Shown here one piece after another: positions 43,699 to 52,818 of a stretch of DNA of 64,000 nucleotides (positions are counted from its first letter, which is position 1; each line of letters starts with the position of its first letter). The DNA comes from CAVZCK01 sp963798805 (GTDB lineage: Bacteria; Pseudomonadota; Alphaproteobacteria; Rhizobiales; Rhodomicrobiaceae): assembly GCA_963798805.1 (NCBI GenBank), contig CAWCVC010000005.1, forward strand, positions 1 through 64,000, written 5' to 3'. The notes under the pieces are model-generated. The model saw only the letters and a program-made list of their open reading frames with translations. It was not told the DNA's origin and did no database searches. The translations under genes and the position numbers were made by a program.

Positions 43699-43714
43699 TG
43701 GCACGGTTTGTGCC
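43699..43714 (+). promoter_or_regulatory. Sigma-54-like promoter of the aap operon
   Basis: TGGCACG-GTTT-GTGCC: the -24 element TGGCACG is perfect and the -12 element has GC at the right spacing (consensus TGGCACG-N4-TTGCA). It lies about 47 bp before the aapJ start. In rhizobia the aap operon has been linked to the Ntr system, which fits. Confidence 0.5.
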
Positions 43715-43760
43715 TGCATCCGATGTCATCAAAACAATACGGATCGGAAGGGGTCTTGAA

Positions 43761-44777
43761 ATGCGTCCAATAAAATGTTTGACGAGCGCATGTGTCATTC
43801 TGGCACTTGCCTCTTTACCGGCGCTCGGCGCGACGCTGGACGATGTCAAATCTCGCGGATATCTTAAATGCGGGGTGAACGGCGAACTCGCCGGCTTCTC
43901 CGCGCCGAACGACAAGGGCGTTATGACGGGCATCGACGCCGATTTCTGCTATGCGCTCGCCGCGGCCGTTCTCGGCGACAAAAGCAAGGTAAAATTCACC
44001 AATCTGACTGCCAAGGAGCGTTTCACCGCACTGAGCTCCGGCGAAATCGACGTGCTGTCCCGCAACACGACCTACACGCTGTCCCGCGACGCGACGCTCG
44101 GCATCAACTTCACCTATATGGATTATATCGACGGCCAGGGCTTCCTGGTGAAGAAATCGCTTGGCGTCAAAAGCGCCAAAGAGCTGAACGGCGCCAATGT
44201 CTGCGTACAGGCCGGCACGACGACCGAGCTCAATCTCGCCGACTATTTCCGCAGCAACAACATGCAATTCAAGCCCGTGGTCTATGACACGGCGGTGCAA
44301 ACCCGCGAGGGCTTCGACGGCGGCGCCTGTGACGTGCTGACCTCCGACAAGTCCCAGCTTGCCGCGCTGCGTACCGAGCTGAAAGATCCCAAGGGCTCGA
44401 TCATCCTGCCGGAAACGATCTCCAAGGAGCCGCTCGGGCCGTCCGTCCGTCAGGGTGACGATCAGTGGGGCAATATCGTCCGCTGGACGCTTTACGCCAT
44501 CATCAATGCCGACGAGCTTGGCGTCTCCTCGAAGAATGTCGATGAGATAAAGGCGAAAACGGACAATCCCAACATCCGCCGTCTGCTCGGCACCGAGGAC
44601 AAGATGGGCGAAGATCTCGGCCTTTCACCCGACTGGGCTTACAATGCCATCAAGCAGGTCGGCAATTATGACGAGCTCTATCAGCGCAATATTACGCCGC
44701 TCGGCATCGAGCGCGACGGCAGCGTGAATGCGCTCTGGACCAAGGGCGGCGTCCTCTACGCGCCTCCGGTGCGCTAG
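43761..44777 (+). CDS. aapJ: General L-amino acid ABC transporter, binding protein
   Basis: A 338-residue periplasmic receptor. GGAAGGGG precedes the Met at 43761, giving a signal peptide ending LPALGA-TLDDV. Family stretches: GYLKCGVNGELAGFS, MTGIDADFCYALAAAV, FTALSSGEIDVLSRNTTYT and GVSSKNVDEI. AapJ receptors bind many L-amino acids. It heads aapJQMP. Unusually, its TAG stop is the first part of a palindromic element. Confidence 0.94.
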   Translation: MRPIKCLTSACVILALASLPALGATLDDVKSRGYLKCGVNGELAGFSAPNDKGVMTGIDADFCYALAAAVLGDKSKVKFTNLTAKERFTALSSGEIDVLSRNTTYTLSRDATLGINFTYMDYIDGQGFLVKKSLGVKSAKELNGANVCVQAGTTTELNLADYFRSNNMQFKPVVYDTAVQTREGFDGGACDVLTSDKSQLAALRTELKDPKGSIILPETISKEPLGPSVRQGDDQWGNIVRWTLYAIINADELGVSSKNVDEIKAKTDNPNIRRLLGTEDKMGEDLGLSPDWAYNAIKQVGNYDELYQRNITPLGIERDGSVNALWTKGGVLYAPPVR

Positions 44778-44851
44778 TGGAGCGAATTTGACATTTAAGT
44801 CCCGCCTGCCGCGAGCTCGCGCTCAAATGTCAAATTCAAAAGCTCCACTAG
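44774..44851. repeat. Palindromic element 1 between aapJ and aapQ
   Basis: Ends CTAGTGGAGC / GCTCCACTAG (10 bp perfect) and inner arms AATTTGACATTT / AAATGTCAAATT (12 bp perfect) enclose a 28-nt centre. The aapJ stop codon lies in the left end. It can fold as a long hairpin and shares its outline and centre (GCcTGCCGCgAGC) with element 2. Confidence 0.9.
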
Positions 44852-44864
44852 AATCAGGGAGTTG

Positions 44865-44941
44865 CTAGTGGTCCGTTTGATTCCGGCATTTGCTCTCGGG
44901 CGTGCCGCAAGCGGATGCAAATGCCGAAATCGGACCACTAG
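44865..44941. repeat. Palindromic element 2 between aapJ and aapQ
   Basis: Ends CTAGTGGTCCG / CGGACCACTAG (11 bp perfect), inner arms CGGCATTTGC / GCAAATGCCG (10 bp perfect), and a centre GCGTGCCGCAAGC like that of element 1. Same length class, same CTAGTGG termini; a second member of one REP- or MITE-like family. Confidence 0.9.
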
Positions 44942-45038
44942 GTCGTCAGAAGACGACGGCAGCATCTGAATCTGCGGGTGCTGCCGTTCGCCTCCTTCGC
45001 TGACAGCAGGCCGAAACTTCGATGAGAAGGACGCTGCC

Positions 45039-46220
45039 GTGACTGAGAAAGCGCATATCCCGTTTTATCGTAATCCTACATTCCGCGGAATTGCCGCTCA
45101 GATCGTCCTGCTCGCGATCGTTCTCGGGACGCTCCTCTGGATGTTCGACAACACCGTCGAAAATCTCCGGCAAAGAGGCATCCAGACGGGATTCAGCTTT
45201 CTGAACCAGGTCGCGCCCTTCGCGGTCGGCTTCTCGCCTTTCATCACCTACAAGCTCGGCTCAAGCCCTTATTGGCTCGTCTTCCTGATCGGCATTCAGA
45301 ATACGATCTTTGTAAGCGTGATCGGCATCATCAGCGCGACGATCCTCGGGTTCATCATCGGCGTCTTACGCCTCTCGCCCAATTACCTGCTGTCGCGATT
45401 TGCGGCGATCTACATCGAGACCTTCAGGAACATTCCGCTGCTCCTGCAGATCATGTTCTGGAATTTCGCGGTGTTCCTGCCGCTGCTGCCGTTTCCGCGC
45501 GACAGTGCCGGGTTCGGCGGCTTCTTCCTCAACAATCGCGGCGTCTATCTGCCGAAGCCGGTGCTCGGCGCGGGCATCGGATCATGGGCGTTGCTTGCTG
45601 CGATCGTCCTCGGCGTCATCGCCATTATCGCCATGGCGCGCTGGGCCAAGAGACAGCAATATCTGACGGGTCAGCGTCCGCCGGGTTATCTATATGGCCT
45701 GCTCATCATGGCCGGGCTGATCGGCCTCGTCTTGCTCATCTTCCCGGCTCCGCTCAAATTCGACGTGCCGGAACTCGGCCGCTTCAACCTGACCGGCGGC
45801 ATGTCGCTTCCACTGCCGCTGTTCTCGCTCTGGTTCTCGCTGACGATCTACACCGCGGCCTTCATTGCCGAAAACGTCCGTGGCGGGATTGTCTCGGTGT
45901 CTAAGGGCCAGACGGAAGCCGCGGAGGCGCTTGGACTGAAGCGCAGCACGATGCTCCGCCTCGTGATCATTCCCCAGGCGCTGCGCGTGATCATACCACC
46001 GACCATCAGCCAGTATCTCAACCTGACCAAGAACTCGTCGCTCGCCGTCGCCGTCGCCTATGAAGAGCTCGTCAATCTGTGGTCGGGCATCGCGCTCAAT
46101 CAGACGGGCCAGGCGCTGGTGATCATCGCGATGACGATCGGCGTCTATGAAGTGCTGAGTTTGACCACGTCGGCGGCGCTCAACCTTTACAATAAGCGCG
46201 TTCAACTGGTGGAGAGGTAG
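45039..46220 (+). CDS. aapQ: General L-amino acid ABC transporter, permease
   Basis: A 393-residue inner-membrane permease, starting at GTG with GAGAAGGA upstream. It has the AapQ layout: an N-terminal helix (GIAAQIVLLAIVLGTLLWMF), a family-specific insertion in mid-chain, and the HisM-type inner-membrane loop EAAEALGLKRSTMLRLVIIP with VIIPPTISQYLNLTKNSSLA. It pairs with AapM, whose gene follows after 4 bp. Confidence 0.93.
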   Translation: MTEKAHIPFYRNPTFRGIAAQIVLLAIVLGTLLWMFDNTVENLRQRGIQTGFSFLNQVAPFAVGFSPFITYKLGSSPYWLVFLIGIQNTIFVSVIGIISATILGFIIGVLRLSPNYLLSRFAAIYIETFRNIPLLLQIMFWNFAVFLPLLPFPRDSAGFGGFFLNNRGVYLPKPVLGAGIGSWALLAAIVLGVIAIIAMARWAKRQQYLTGQRPPGYLYGLLIMAGLIGLVLLIFPAPLKFDVPELGRFNLTGGMSLPLPLFSLWFSLTIYTAAFIAENVRGGIVSVSKGQTEAAEALGLKRSTMLRLVIIPQALRVIIPPTISQYLNLTKNSSLAVAVAYEELVNLWSGIALNQTGQALVIIAMTIGVYEVLSLTTSAALNLYNKRVQLVER

Positions 46221-46224
46221 CGCT

Positions 46225-47346
46225 ATGGCGGAAGCAATCACCTTCGACCAGAAACAGACCCGGCCGCCGCCTCTCCAGGAATCGAGCGCATGGCAATGGG
46301 CGCGACGTCGATTTTTCGGATCGATTCCCAACACGATCGCAACCCTCATCTGTTTATACATCCTCTATCTTGTCATTCCGCCGATCGTTAACTGGGCGGT
46401 GGTCCACGCCAATTTCGCCGGCGACGACAAATCGGTCTGCGTAGCCAATCCGCAGGGCGCCTGCTGGACGTTCATCAAGGTCCGCTTCACCCAGATCATG
46501 TTCGGGCTCTATTTCGGCTCCCATCCCGATCAGGTCTGGCGGCCGGTCCTCGCCTTTGCCATTATCGGCTTTCTGATCGGCTGGCTGCTCTGGCCGAACG
46601 CTCCGAAAAAGCCGCAAGTGGCGCTTTTTGCTTTGATCGGCTTTCCGATTTTCGCTTATGCCCTCATCGAAGGCCAATGGTTCGGCCTGCCAGCCGCGCC
46701 GACTTACGAATGGGGCGGCTTCCTCTTGACCTTCACGCTGGCGAGCGCCGGCATCGTCGCTGCCCTGCCGATCGGCATTCTGCTCGCGCTCGGCCGACGA
46801 TCGAAGCTGCCGATCATCCGGTCCATGTCGGTGATCTATATCGAGTTCTGGCGCGGCACGCCGCTCATCACCATCCTGTTCATGGCCTCGGTGATGCTGC
46901 CGCTGTTCTTCCCCGCGGAACTCAATTTCAACAAGGTGCTCCGCGCCATGATCGGCATCGGGCTGTTCCAATCGGCTTATACCGCCGAGGCGATCCGGGG
47001 CGGCCTGCAGGCGATCCCGCGCGGGCAGTATGAGGCGGCGGACGCGCTCGGCCTCGGCTACTGGAAGAAGATGATCCTGATCATCCTGCCGCAGGCGCTG
47101 AAGATCTCCATTCCGGGCATCGTCAACACCTTCATCGCACTGTTCAAGGACACTTCGCTCGTCGCGATCATTGGCTTGCTCGACCTGCTCAACATGGTCC
47201 AGACCGCCAGCCGTTCGCTCGAATGGAAGGGCTACGACATCGAAGCCTATGTATTTGCGGCGCTGATCTATTGGGTGTGCACTTTCAGCATGTCCCGATA
47301 CAGTCAGTATATCGAGCGCAAGCTCGACACCACGAAACGAAGCTAG
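46225..47346 (+). CDS. aapM: General L-amino acid ABC transporter, permease
   Basis: A 373-residue permease with many membrane helices. Family stretches are YIEFWRGTPLITILFMASVM, GGLQAIPRGQYEAADALGLG and LPQALKISIPGIVNTFIALF, the last two forming the ATPase-contact loop. Like AapQ it carries long segments before the permease core. It is 4 bp after aapQ and 11 bp before aapP. Confidence 0.93.
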   Translation: MAEAITFDQKQTRPPPLQESSAWQWARRRFFGSIPNTIATLICLYILYLVIPPIVNWAVVHANFAGDDKSVCVANPQGACWTFIKVRFTQIMFGLYFGSHPDQVWRPVLAFAIIGFLIGWLLWPNAPKKPQVALFALIGFPIFAYALIEGQWFGLPAAPTYEWGGFLLTFTLASAGIVAALPIGILLALGRRSKLPIIRSMSVIYIEFWRGTPLITILFMASVMLPLFFPAELNFNKVLRAMIGIGLFQSAYTAEAIRGGLQAIPRGQYEAADALGLGYWKKMILIILPQALKISIPGIVNTFIALFKDTSLVAIIGLLDLLNMVQTASRSLEWKGYDIEAYVFAALIYWVCTFSMSRYSQYIERKLDTTKRS

Positions 47347-47357
47347 GAGGCTGGACC

Positions 47358-48155
47358 ATGGCGATTCTGGAGCCCACAGAGAAAACGGTCGCGGCCCCTG
47401 CGGAAGGGCGCAAGGACGAGCGCCCGATGATCGAGATCATCAAGCTGAACAAATGGTTCCTCAACTTCCACGTTCTTAAGGACATCGATTTGACCGTCGC
47501 CCGCGGCGAGCGCATCGTCATTTGCGGCCCGTCGGGCTCCGGCAAGTCGACGCTGATCCGCTGCATCAACCGCCTGGAGGTGCACCAGGAAGGCACCATC
47601 GTCGTCGACGGCATCGAGCTGAATGAGGACGTGAAAAATATCGAGGAGATCCGCCGCGATGTCGGCATGGTGTTCCAGCACTTCAATCTGTTTCCGCATC
47701 TGACCGTGCTGGAGAACTGCACGCTCGCTCCCATCTGGGTCCGCAAGACCCCTCGCAAAGAGGCCGAGGAGACCGCGCGCGAATATCTCAAGCGCGTGCG
47801 CATCCCGGAGCAGGCAGACAAATATCCCGGCCAGCTTTCGGGCGGTCAGCAGCAGCGCGTCGCCATCGCCCGCTCGCTCTGCATGCATCCGCGCGTCATG
47901 CTGTTCGACGAGCCGACCTCGGCGCTCGACCCTGAAATGATTTCCGAAGTGCTCGACGTGATGATCGACCTTGCGGAAAGCGGCATGACCATGCTGTGCG
48001 TGACGCATGAGATGGGCTTTGCCCGGCAGGTCGCGCACCGCGTCGTATTCATGGATGCCGGCCAGATCATCGAGATTCAGGACCCGGAAGGTTTCTTCAA
48101 CCATCCGAAGAGCGAGCGCTCGAAGCTGTTCCTGAGTCAGATTCTCGGGCATTAG
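47358..48155 (+). CDS. aapP: General L-amino acid ABC transporter, ATPase
   Basis: A 265-residue ABC ATPase. Walker A GPSGSGKSTLIRC, Q-loop VFQHFNLFPHLTVLEN, signature LSGGQQQRVAIARSL, Walker B MLFDEPTSALDPEM, switch His in VTHEMGFAR. AGGAGG precedes the Met at 47358. It energises AapQ-AapM and closes the operon. Confidence 0.95.
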   Translation: MAILEPTEKTVAAPAEGRKDERPMIEIIKLNKWFLNFHVLKDIDLTVARGERIVICGPSGSGKSTLIRCINRLEVHQEGTIVVDGIELNEDVKNIEEIRRDVGMVFQHFNLFPHLTVLENCTLAPIWVRKTPRKEAEETAREYLKRVRIPEQADKYPGQLSGGQQQRVAIARSLCMHPRVMLFDEPTSALDPEMISEVLDVMIDLAESGMTMLCVTHEMGFARQVAHRVVFMDAGQIIEIQDPEGFFNHPKSERSKLFLSQILGH

Positions 48156-48184
48156 GCCACCCTGACGGGGATACACTTCAGCTA

Positions 48185-49492
48185 TCAACTGGTCTTCGCG
48201 CTCAGTTGCGTCTTCATGGCGAAGGCCAATGCTCCTTTCGCTTCGCTCTCCAGCACGGCGAGATCCTCAGGCTCCGGAATGCTGCGCCGGCCCTCCTGAA
48301 TGACCAGCCAGGCGTGGCGGGCGAGAACGGTCCGATGCCGGTCGCTGGGCGCATTCTCGAACATGGCTTCCAGCCGTTGGGCCATATGAATCAGGATGGC
48401 CGGGAATTTCGATCCGCCTTGTCTGATCTGGTTGAACGCCTCATCCGCCATGCCCTCGAAGCTCACGCTGTCCGCCAGCACCCGCAACTCGCCCGATCTA
48501 TCCTGCCAGCCCCGGCGGTGTTCGCCCCGTTGCATGATATCGGCGAGCGACAGCGTCAGCCGGTCAATGACAGCGATGCAGGTGTAGACATCCCACACAT
48601 ACATGGCGCGCATGGCGACCTCGACCAGTTGGCGGATCGCATATTCGAGATCCTGCGGCGTCGTGCGCTGCTGGCCGACGGTGATGGCCTCCTCGACCGC
48701 AGCCTGGAGCTTTTTCGACGGTTCGCCCCGCAAAAGCGTGATCTGGCGGCCTTGAGGAAACACGAATTTTCCGGGCCTGAGATGGAGATGCAGGACGGTA
48801 TCCTCTTCCTCGGCCGCCCTGACAAGACTGTGGTAGTCGACTGCTTGCACATAGCCCCCGGTCTTGAGGCTGAGCCGCGGCAATTCGTTGCCGGCGGTGC
48901 GCGCGATCAGTTCGAGGGGAAAAATCCGCTGCCCTTCGTCGGGCAGGAGCCGCTCGATGGCATCGTGCAGCTCGCCGCCGACGCGCTCAATGATGTGGTC
49001 CGAAACAATAGACCCCGAGAGGTGATGGATCAGGAACAGCAGCGAAAAGCTGCACAGAATGACGAAGCCGGTACCGATGGTGATGGCCAGATTGGGGACG
49101 GAGCTGTCGCTCTGGTTCGGCAGCGAGCGCAGCACTAGGACGAGATAGAGGATCGCCGCCATGAAGGTGCCGAGCGAGAACTGCGTTTGCCAGCTCGACA
49201 CGAAGGTGCGGATCAGCCGCGGGCCAAGCTGCTGCGCGGCGAGCGTCAGCACCACCATGGTGATCGAGATCGACAGCGCCGCAACGCTGATCAGCGAGGT
49301 GAGAAAGCTGGAAAGGAGATTGGAAGCGGCGTCTAAGCTGCCGCCATAGATCCACCAGAAATTGCCGCCGAGATCGAGCCGGACGCTGAGCGCCAGCCAG
49401 GCGAGAAAGCCGCCGCACAGGGCGAGGAGGCCGGGAAAAAACCATAAGCTCGCGCGCAGCTTTTCCCAGAGATTTTGCAGACGGGCGATCAC
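48185..49492 (-). CDS. DUF2254 family membrane protein
   Basis: A 435-residue protein with four N-terminal membrane helices (SLWFFPGLLALCGGFLAWLA, SVAALSISITMVVLTLAAQQ, and two more) and a large soluble C-terminal region. AAQQLGPRLIRTF is the DUF2254 hallmark. I start at a GTG (49492) with TGAGG upstream, since longer in-frame starts add only basic non-conserved sequence. It converges on aapP. Function unknown; a channel or sensor role is speculative. Confidence 0.85.
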   Translation of the reverse strand: MIARLQNLWEKLRASLWFFPGLLALCGGFLAWLALSVRLDLGGNFWWIYGGSLDAASNLLSSFLTSLISVAALSISITMVVLTLAAQQLGPRLIRTFVSSWQTQFSLGTFMAAILYLVLVLRSLPNQSDSSVPNLAITIGTGFVILCSFSLLFLIHHLSGSIVSDHIIERVGGELHDAIERLLPDEGQRIFPLELIARTAGNELPRLSLKTGGYVQAVDYHSLVRAAEEEDTVLHLHLRPGKFVFPQGRQITLLRGEPSKKLQAAVEEAITVGQQRTTPQDLEYAIRQLVEVAMRAMYVWDVYTCIAVIDRLTLSLADIMQRGEHRRGWQDRSGELRVLADSVSFEGMADEAFNQIRQGGSKFPAILIHMAQRLEAMFENAPSDRHRTVLARHAWLVIQEGRRSIPEPEDLAVLESEAKGALAFAMKTQLSAKTS

Positions 49493-49926
49493 TGCTGCCT
49501 CAATCGTGTTCGGCCATGCCGAGCCTGGCAAAAATGCACTCGGATTTTTGCGAACCCGTCGGGATTGTTTTCGTTTGCCGTGAATACGGATGCTGGACGG
49601 TGCGCCTTTAGACAAACGATGAAGCGGCCCGTCGGTTCATCGGAACGGCCTCTCGCCTGGAGCACGCCAAAGCGACGCCCGGCAGTACGGCGCCGGCTCT
49701 CAGCAGCCGCCGGTTTGATTTTCCTCAATGCCGGGCATTGAAGTGGAAGGCCATCATGCGGTAGGTCGAGATGTGCAACGGTAGCCGGTAACGATGATTT
49801 TCAAGGCGCATTGAAGCGCGCGCATCGACACCCGACGGGCGTCACGCCGGAAATGTCAGAGTACGGACGGCCGTTGCTCCGCGATTCCGTGCAGCGCATC
49901 CATTTTGAATTCCCGCATTGGAGACA
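49493..49926. other. Intergenic region, nothing clear
   Basis: About 430 bases between the divergent DUF2254 and PEP synthase genes. It must hold both promoters. I see no repeat, RNA gene or supported small gene. Confidence 0.4.
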
Positions 49927-49929
49927 ATG

Positions 49930-52323
49930 ATGAGCCCGCTTGAGACCGCCAACGTCATCTGGTTCGAGGAGCTGGGACGAGGCGACGTCGCCGTCGTCGG
50001 CGGCAAGAATGCCTCGCTCGGCGAGATGGTCCGCAATCTCGGTGGCAAGGGCGTGAGCGTCCCACCGGGTTTCGCGACGACCGCCGATGCCTATTGGCGC
50101 TTCATCGAGGCGAATGGCCTCAAGGAGGCGATCACCGCGGTTCTCAACCATCTAGCCTCGGGCAAGTCGACCCTCGCCGAAGCCGGCAGCGCCATTCGCC
50201 ATGCGATCCTGCAGGGCGACTGGCCGGCCGACATCGGCCAGAGCATCGAAGAGGCTTACCACGAATTATGCCGCCGATCGGGACGGGCGGAGGTCGATGT
50301 CGCGGTCCGCTCCAGCGCTACGGCAGAAGACCTGCCGGATGCCAGCTTCGCCGGCCAGCAGGAGACATTTCTCAATATCCGCGGCGACACGGCGCTGCTC
50401 GACGCCTGCCGGCGCTGCTATGCGTCGCTGTTCACCGATCGCGCGATCAGCTATCGCCAGACGAAGGGCTTCGATCACCTGAAAGTGGCGCTGTCGATCG
50501 GTGTGCAGCGCATGGTCCGCTCGGATCGCGGCGGCGCGGGCGTGATGTTCTCGATCGACACCGAAACCGGCTTCAGGGATGTCGTGCTGATCGATGCGGC
50601 CTGGGGCCTCGGCGAGAACGTGGTTCAGGGCGCCGTCGATCCGGATGAATATGAAGTCTTCAAGCCGCTTCTCGACCAGCCGCAGCTCCTGCCGATCGTC
50701 GAGAAGAAGCTCGGCGCGAAGGAGCGGAAGATGATCTATGCCGCCGAAGGCGGGCGCACCACGCGCAATGTGCCGACCTCGAAGCAGGAGCGCGGCGCCT
50801 TCGTCTTGAGCGACGACGAAATCGTCAAACTCGCCCGCTGGGCTGACGTGATCGAGCGCCATTATGGCCGCCCGATGGACATGGAATGGGCCAAGGACGG
50901 CGAGACTGGCGAGATGTTCATCGTCCAGGCCCGCCCCGAAACCGTGCAATCGCGCCAGACCGACGCCGCCTTGCGGTCCTATCGGATCGTCTCGAAAGGC
51001 CGCAAACTGCTCTCCGGCCTCAGCGTCGGCAACGCAGTCGTCTCTGGCCGCGTCTGCCTGATCGAAAGCGCCGAGGAGATCGCCCGCTTCGTCGACGGCT
51101 CGATCCTCGTGACCGGGACGACCGACCCCGATTGGGTGCCGATCATGAAGCGCGCAGCAGCGATCGTCACCGATCATGGCGGCCGCACTTCTCACGCAGC
51201 GATTGTCAGCCGGGAACTCGGCCTGCCGGCGGTCGTCGGCACCAGCCAGGCGACGCATGTTCTTCATGACGAGCAGGAAATCACCGTCTCCTGCGCCGAA
51301 GGCAGCGAGGGCTTCGTTTACGAAGGGCGCGCCGAGTACGAGGTCGACGAGCTGAGCCTCGACAAGCTGCCGACAACGCACACCAAAGTCATGCTGAACA
51401 TGGCGAACCCGGCGGCGGCGTTCCGCTGGTGGCGGCTCCCCGCCGACGGCGTCGGCCTTGCACGGATGGAATTCGTCGTCAGCAATCACGTCAAGGTCCA
51501 CCCGATGGCTCTGGTGCGCTTCGATCAGCTCAAGGATGAGGATGCCAAGCGCGCCATCGCCGAGCTGACCGCGGGCTATGACGACAAGACCGAATATTTC
51601 GTCGACCGGTTGTCGCGGGGCCTGGCGCGCATCGCGGCCTCGCAATTCCCCAAGCCGGTCATCATCCGCATGAGCGATTTCAAGACCAATGAATATGCCG
51701 GTCTCATCGGCGGCGCCCAGTTCGAGCCGAAGGAAGAGAACCCGATGATCGGCTTCCGCGGCGCCTCGCGCTACTATTCGCCGCGTTACCGCGAGGGCTT
51801 CGCACTCGAATGCCGCGCCATTCTGCGGCTTCGGGAGACGCTCGGCTTTACCAACATCATCCCGATGATCCCGTTCTGCCGGACGGTGGGCGAGGCCGAC
51901 CGCGTGCTTGCTGTGATGGCCGAGAACGGGCTGAAGCGCGGCGAGAAGGGCCTACAGATCTATGTGATGTGCGAGATCCCTTCGAACGTCATTCTCGCCA
52001 AGGCTTTCGCCGAACGCTTCGACGGTTTCTCCATCGGCAGCAACGACCTGACGCAGCTTACGCTCGGCGTCGACCGCGATTCGGAGGCGCTGGCCGAGCT
52101 GTTCGACGAGCGGGACGCGGCGGTCAAATGGATGATCGAGCGCGTGATCCGCGAAGCGCATGAGGTTGGCGCCAAGGTCGGCCTTTGCGGCCAGGCGCCG
52201 AGCGACGATCCATCATTTGCCGAATTCCTGGTCGCCTGCGGGATTGATTCCGTTTCGGTCAGCCCGGACAGCTTCGTCGCGGTGAAAAAGCGCGTCGCAG
52301 CGGCAGAGGGCAGCAAGGCTTAA
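49930..52323 (+). CDS. ppsA: Phosphoenolpyruvate synthase
   Basis: A 797-residue enzyme making PEP from pyruvate and ATP, for gluconeogenesis on C3 or smaller substrates. N-terminal ATP-grasp domain: GGKNASLGEMVRNL, VAVRSSATAEDLPDASFAGQ. Central phosphohistidine domain: DHGGRTSHAAIVSRELGLPA, with the catalytic His. C-terminal PEP-binding barrel: GSNDLTQLTLGVDRDS and GLCGQAPSDDP, with the catalytic Cys. GGAG lies before two adjacent ATGs (49927, 49930). Confidence 0.95.
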   Translation: MSPLETANVIWFEELGRGDVAVVGGKNASLGEMVRNLGGKGVSVPPGFATTADAYWRFIEANGLKEAITAVLNHLASGKSTLAEAGSAIRHAILQGDWPADIGQSIEEAYHELCRRSGRAEVDVAVRSSATAEDLPDASFAGQQETFLNIRGDTALLDACRRCYASLFTDRAISYRQTKGFDHLKVALSIGVQRMVRSDRGGAGVMFSIDTETGFRDVVLIDAAWGLGENVVQGAVDPDEYEVFKPLLDQPQLLPIVEKKLGAKERKMIYAAEGGRTTRNVPTSKQERGAFVLSDDEIVKLARWADVIERHYGRPMDMEWAKDGETGEMFIVQARPETVQSRQTDAALRSYRIVSKGRKLLSGLSVGNAVVSGRVCLIESAEEIARFVDGSILVTGTTDPDWVPIMKRAAAIVTDHGGRTSHAAIVSRELGLPAVVGTSQATHVLHDEQEITVSCAEGSEGFVYEGRAEYEVDELSLDKLPTTHTKVMLNMANPAAAFRWWRLPADGVGLARMEFVVSNHVKVHPMALVRFDQLKDEDAKRAIAELTAGYDDKTEYFVDRLSRGLARIAASQFPKPVIIRMSDFKTNEYAGLIGGAQFEPKEENPMIGFRGASRYYSPRYREGFALECRAILRLRETLGFTNIIPMIPFCRTVGEADRVLAVMAENGLKRGEKGLQIYVMCEIPSNVILAKAFAERFDGFSIGSNDLTQLTLGVDRDSEALAELFDERDAAVKWMIERVIREAHEVGAKVGLCGQAPSDDPSFAEFLVACGIDSVSVSPDSFVAVKKRVAAAEGSKA

Positions 52324-52337
52324 ACGGCAACCAAGAT

Positions 52338-52467
52338 CGTCGTCCCGGCCAATCAACCGGCGTCGCCCCGGCCTTGGTCCGGGGCCTACTCGCCCATCAG
52401 CCCACCGCAGCGTTTGCCGATATGCGAGTGGGTCCCGGTCCGGCCTTCGGTCGCCCGGGACGACACG
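52338..52467. repeat. REP/BIME-like palindromic element after ppsA
   Basis: CGTCGTCCCGG at the left end faces CCGGGACGACACG at the right end, and inside ACTCGC faces GCGAGT within larger imperfect arms. Such CGTCxTCCCGG palindromes are common intergenic repeats in rhizobial genomes. It may also act as the 3' structure of ppsA. Confidence 0.7.
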
Positions 52468-52509
52468 AGAGCTGTTCCTCAGTGTTTCGCGGCCCAGGGA
52501 GAACTCTGC

Positions 52510-52767
52510 TTAGCGAATTTGGGATTCCGCCGTGTCCAGATTCGCCCTGACGCGCCGGATGAAATCCTCCCAGGTCACGTCGAACAGCTCGAGCAGCAGG
52601 ACGAGGCTGCCTGCCGACATGGTCTCTGAGCCGTGCTCGATGCGAGTCACCGCCAGCTCCGACAATTCGAGCGCCTCGGCAATCTTCTCGCGCTGCAGCT
52701 TGCGCTCATTGTGAAGCTCCTGCAGCACGAGGCCGATCGCCAGGTTGTAGGTTTCTTTCTTATGCAT
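52510..52767 (-). CDS. Small XRE-family DNA-binding protein
   Basis: An 85-residue protein that is almost only a helix-turn-helix: LVLQELHNERKLQREKIAEA, LSELAVTRIEHG, then SLVLLLELFDVTWEDF. GGAGCGAG precedes the ATG. No partner toxin or metabolic gene is adjacent in an obvious operon; pfkB lies further along on the same strand, 51 bp upstream-to-downstream reversed, so the target is unknown. Confidence 0.82.
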   Translation of the reverse strand: MHKKETYNLAIGLVLQELHNERKLQREKIAEALELSELAVTRIEHGSETMSAGSLVLLLELFDVTWEDFIRRVRANLDTAESQIR

Positions 52768-52818
52768 GATTTCTCGCTCCGCTCTGACCCTTCGGGATCG
52801 GCAACTGGGCGCTAGTGC

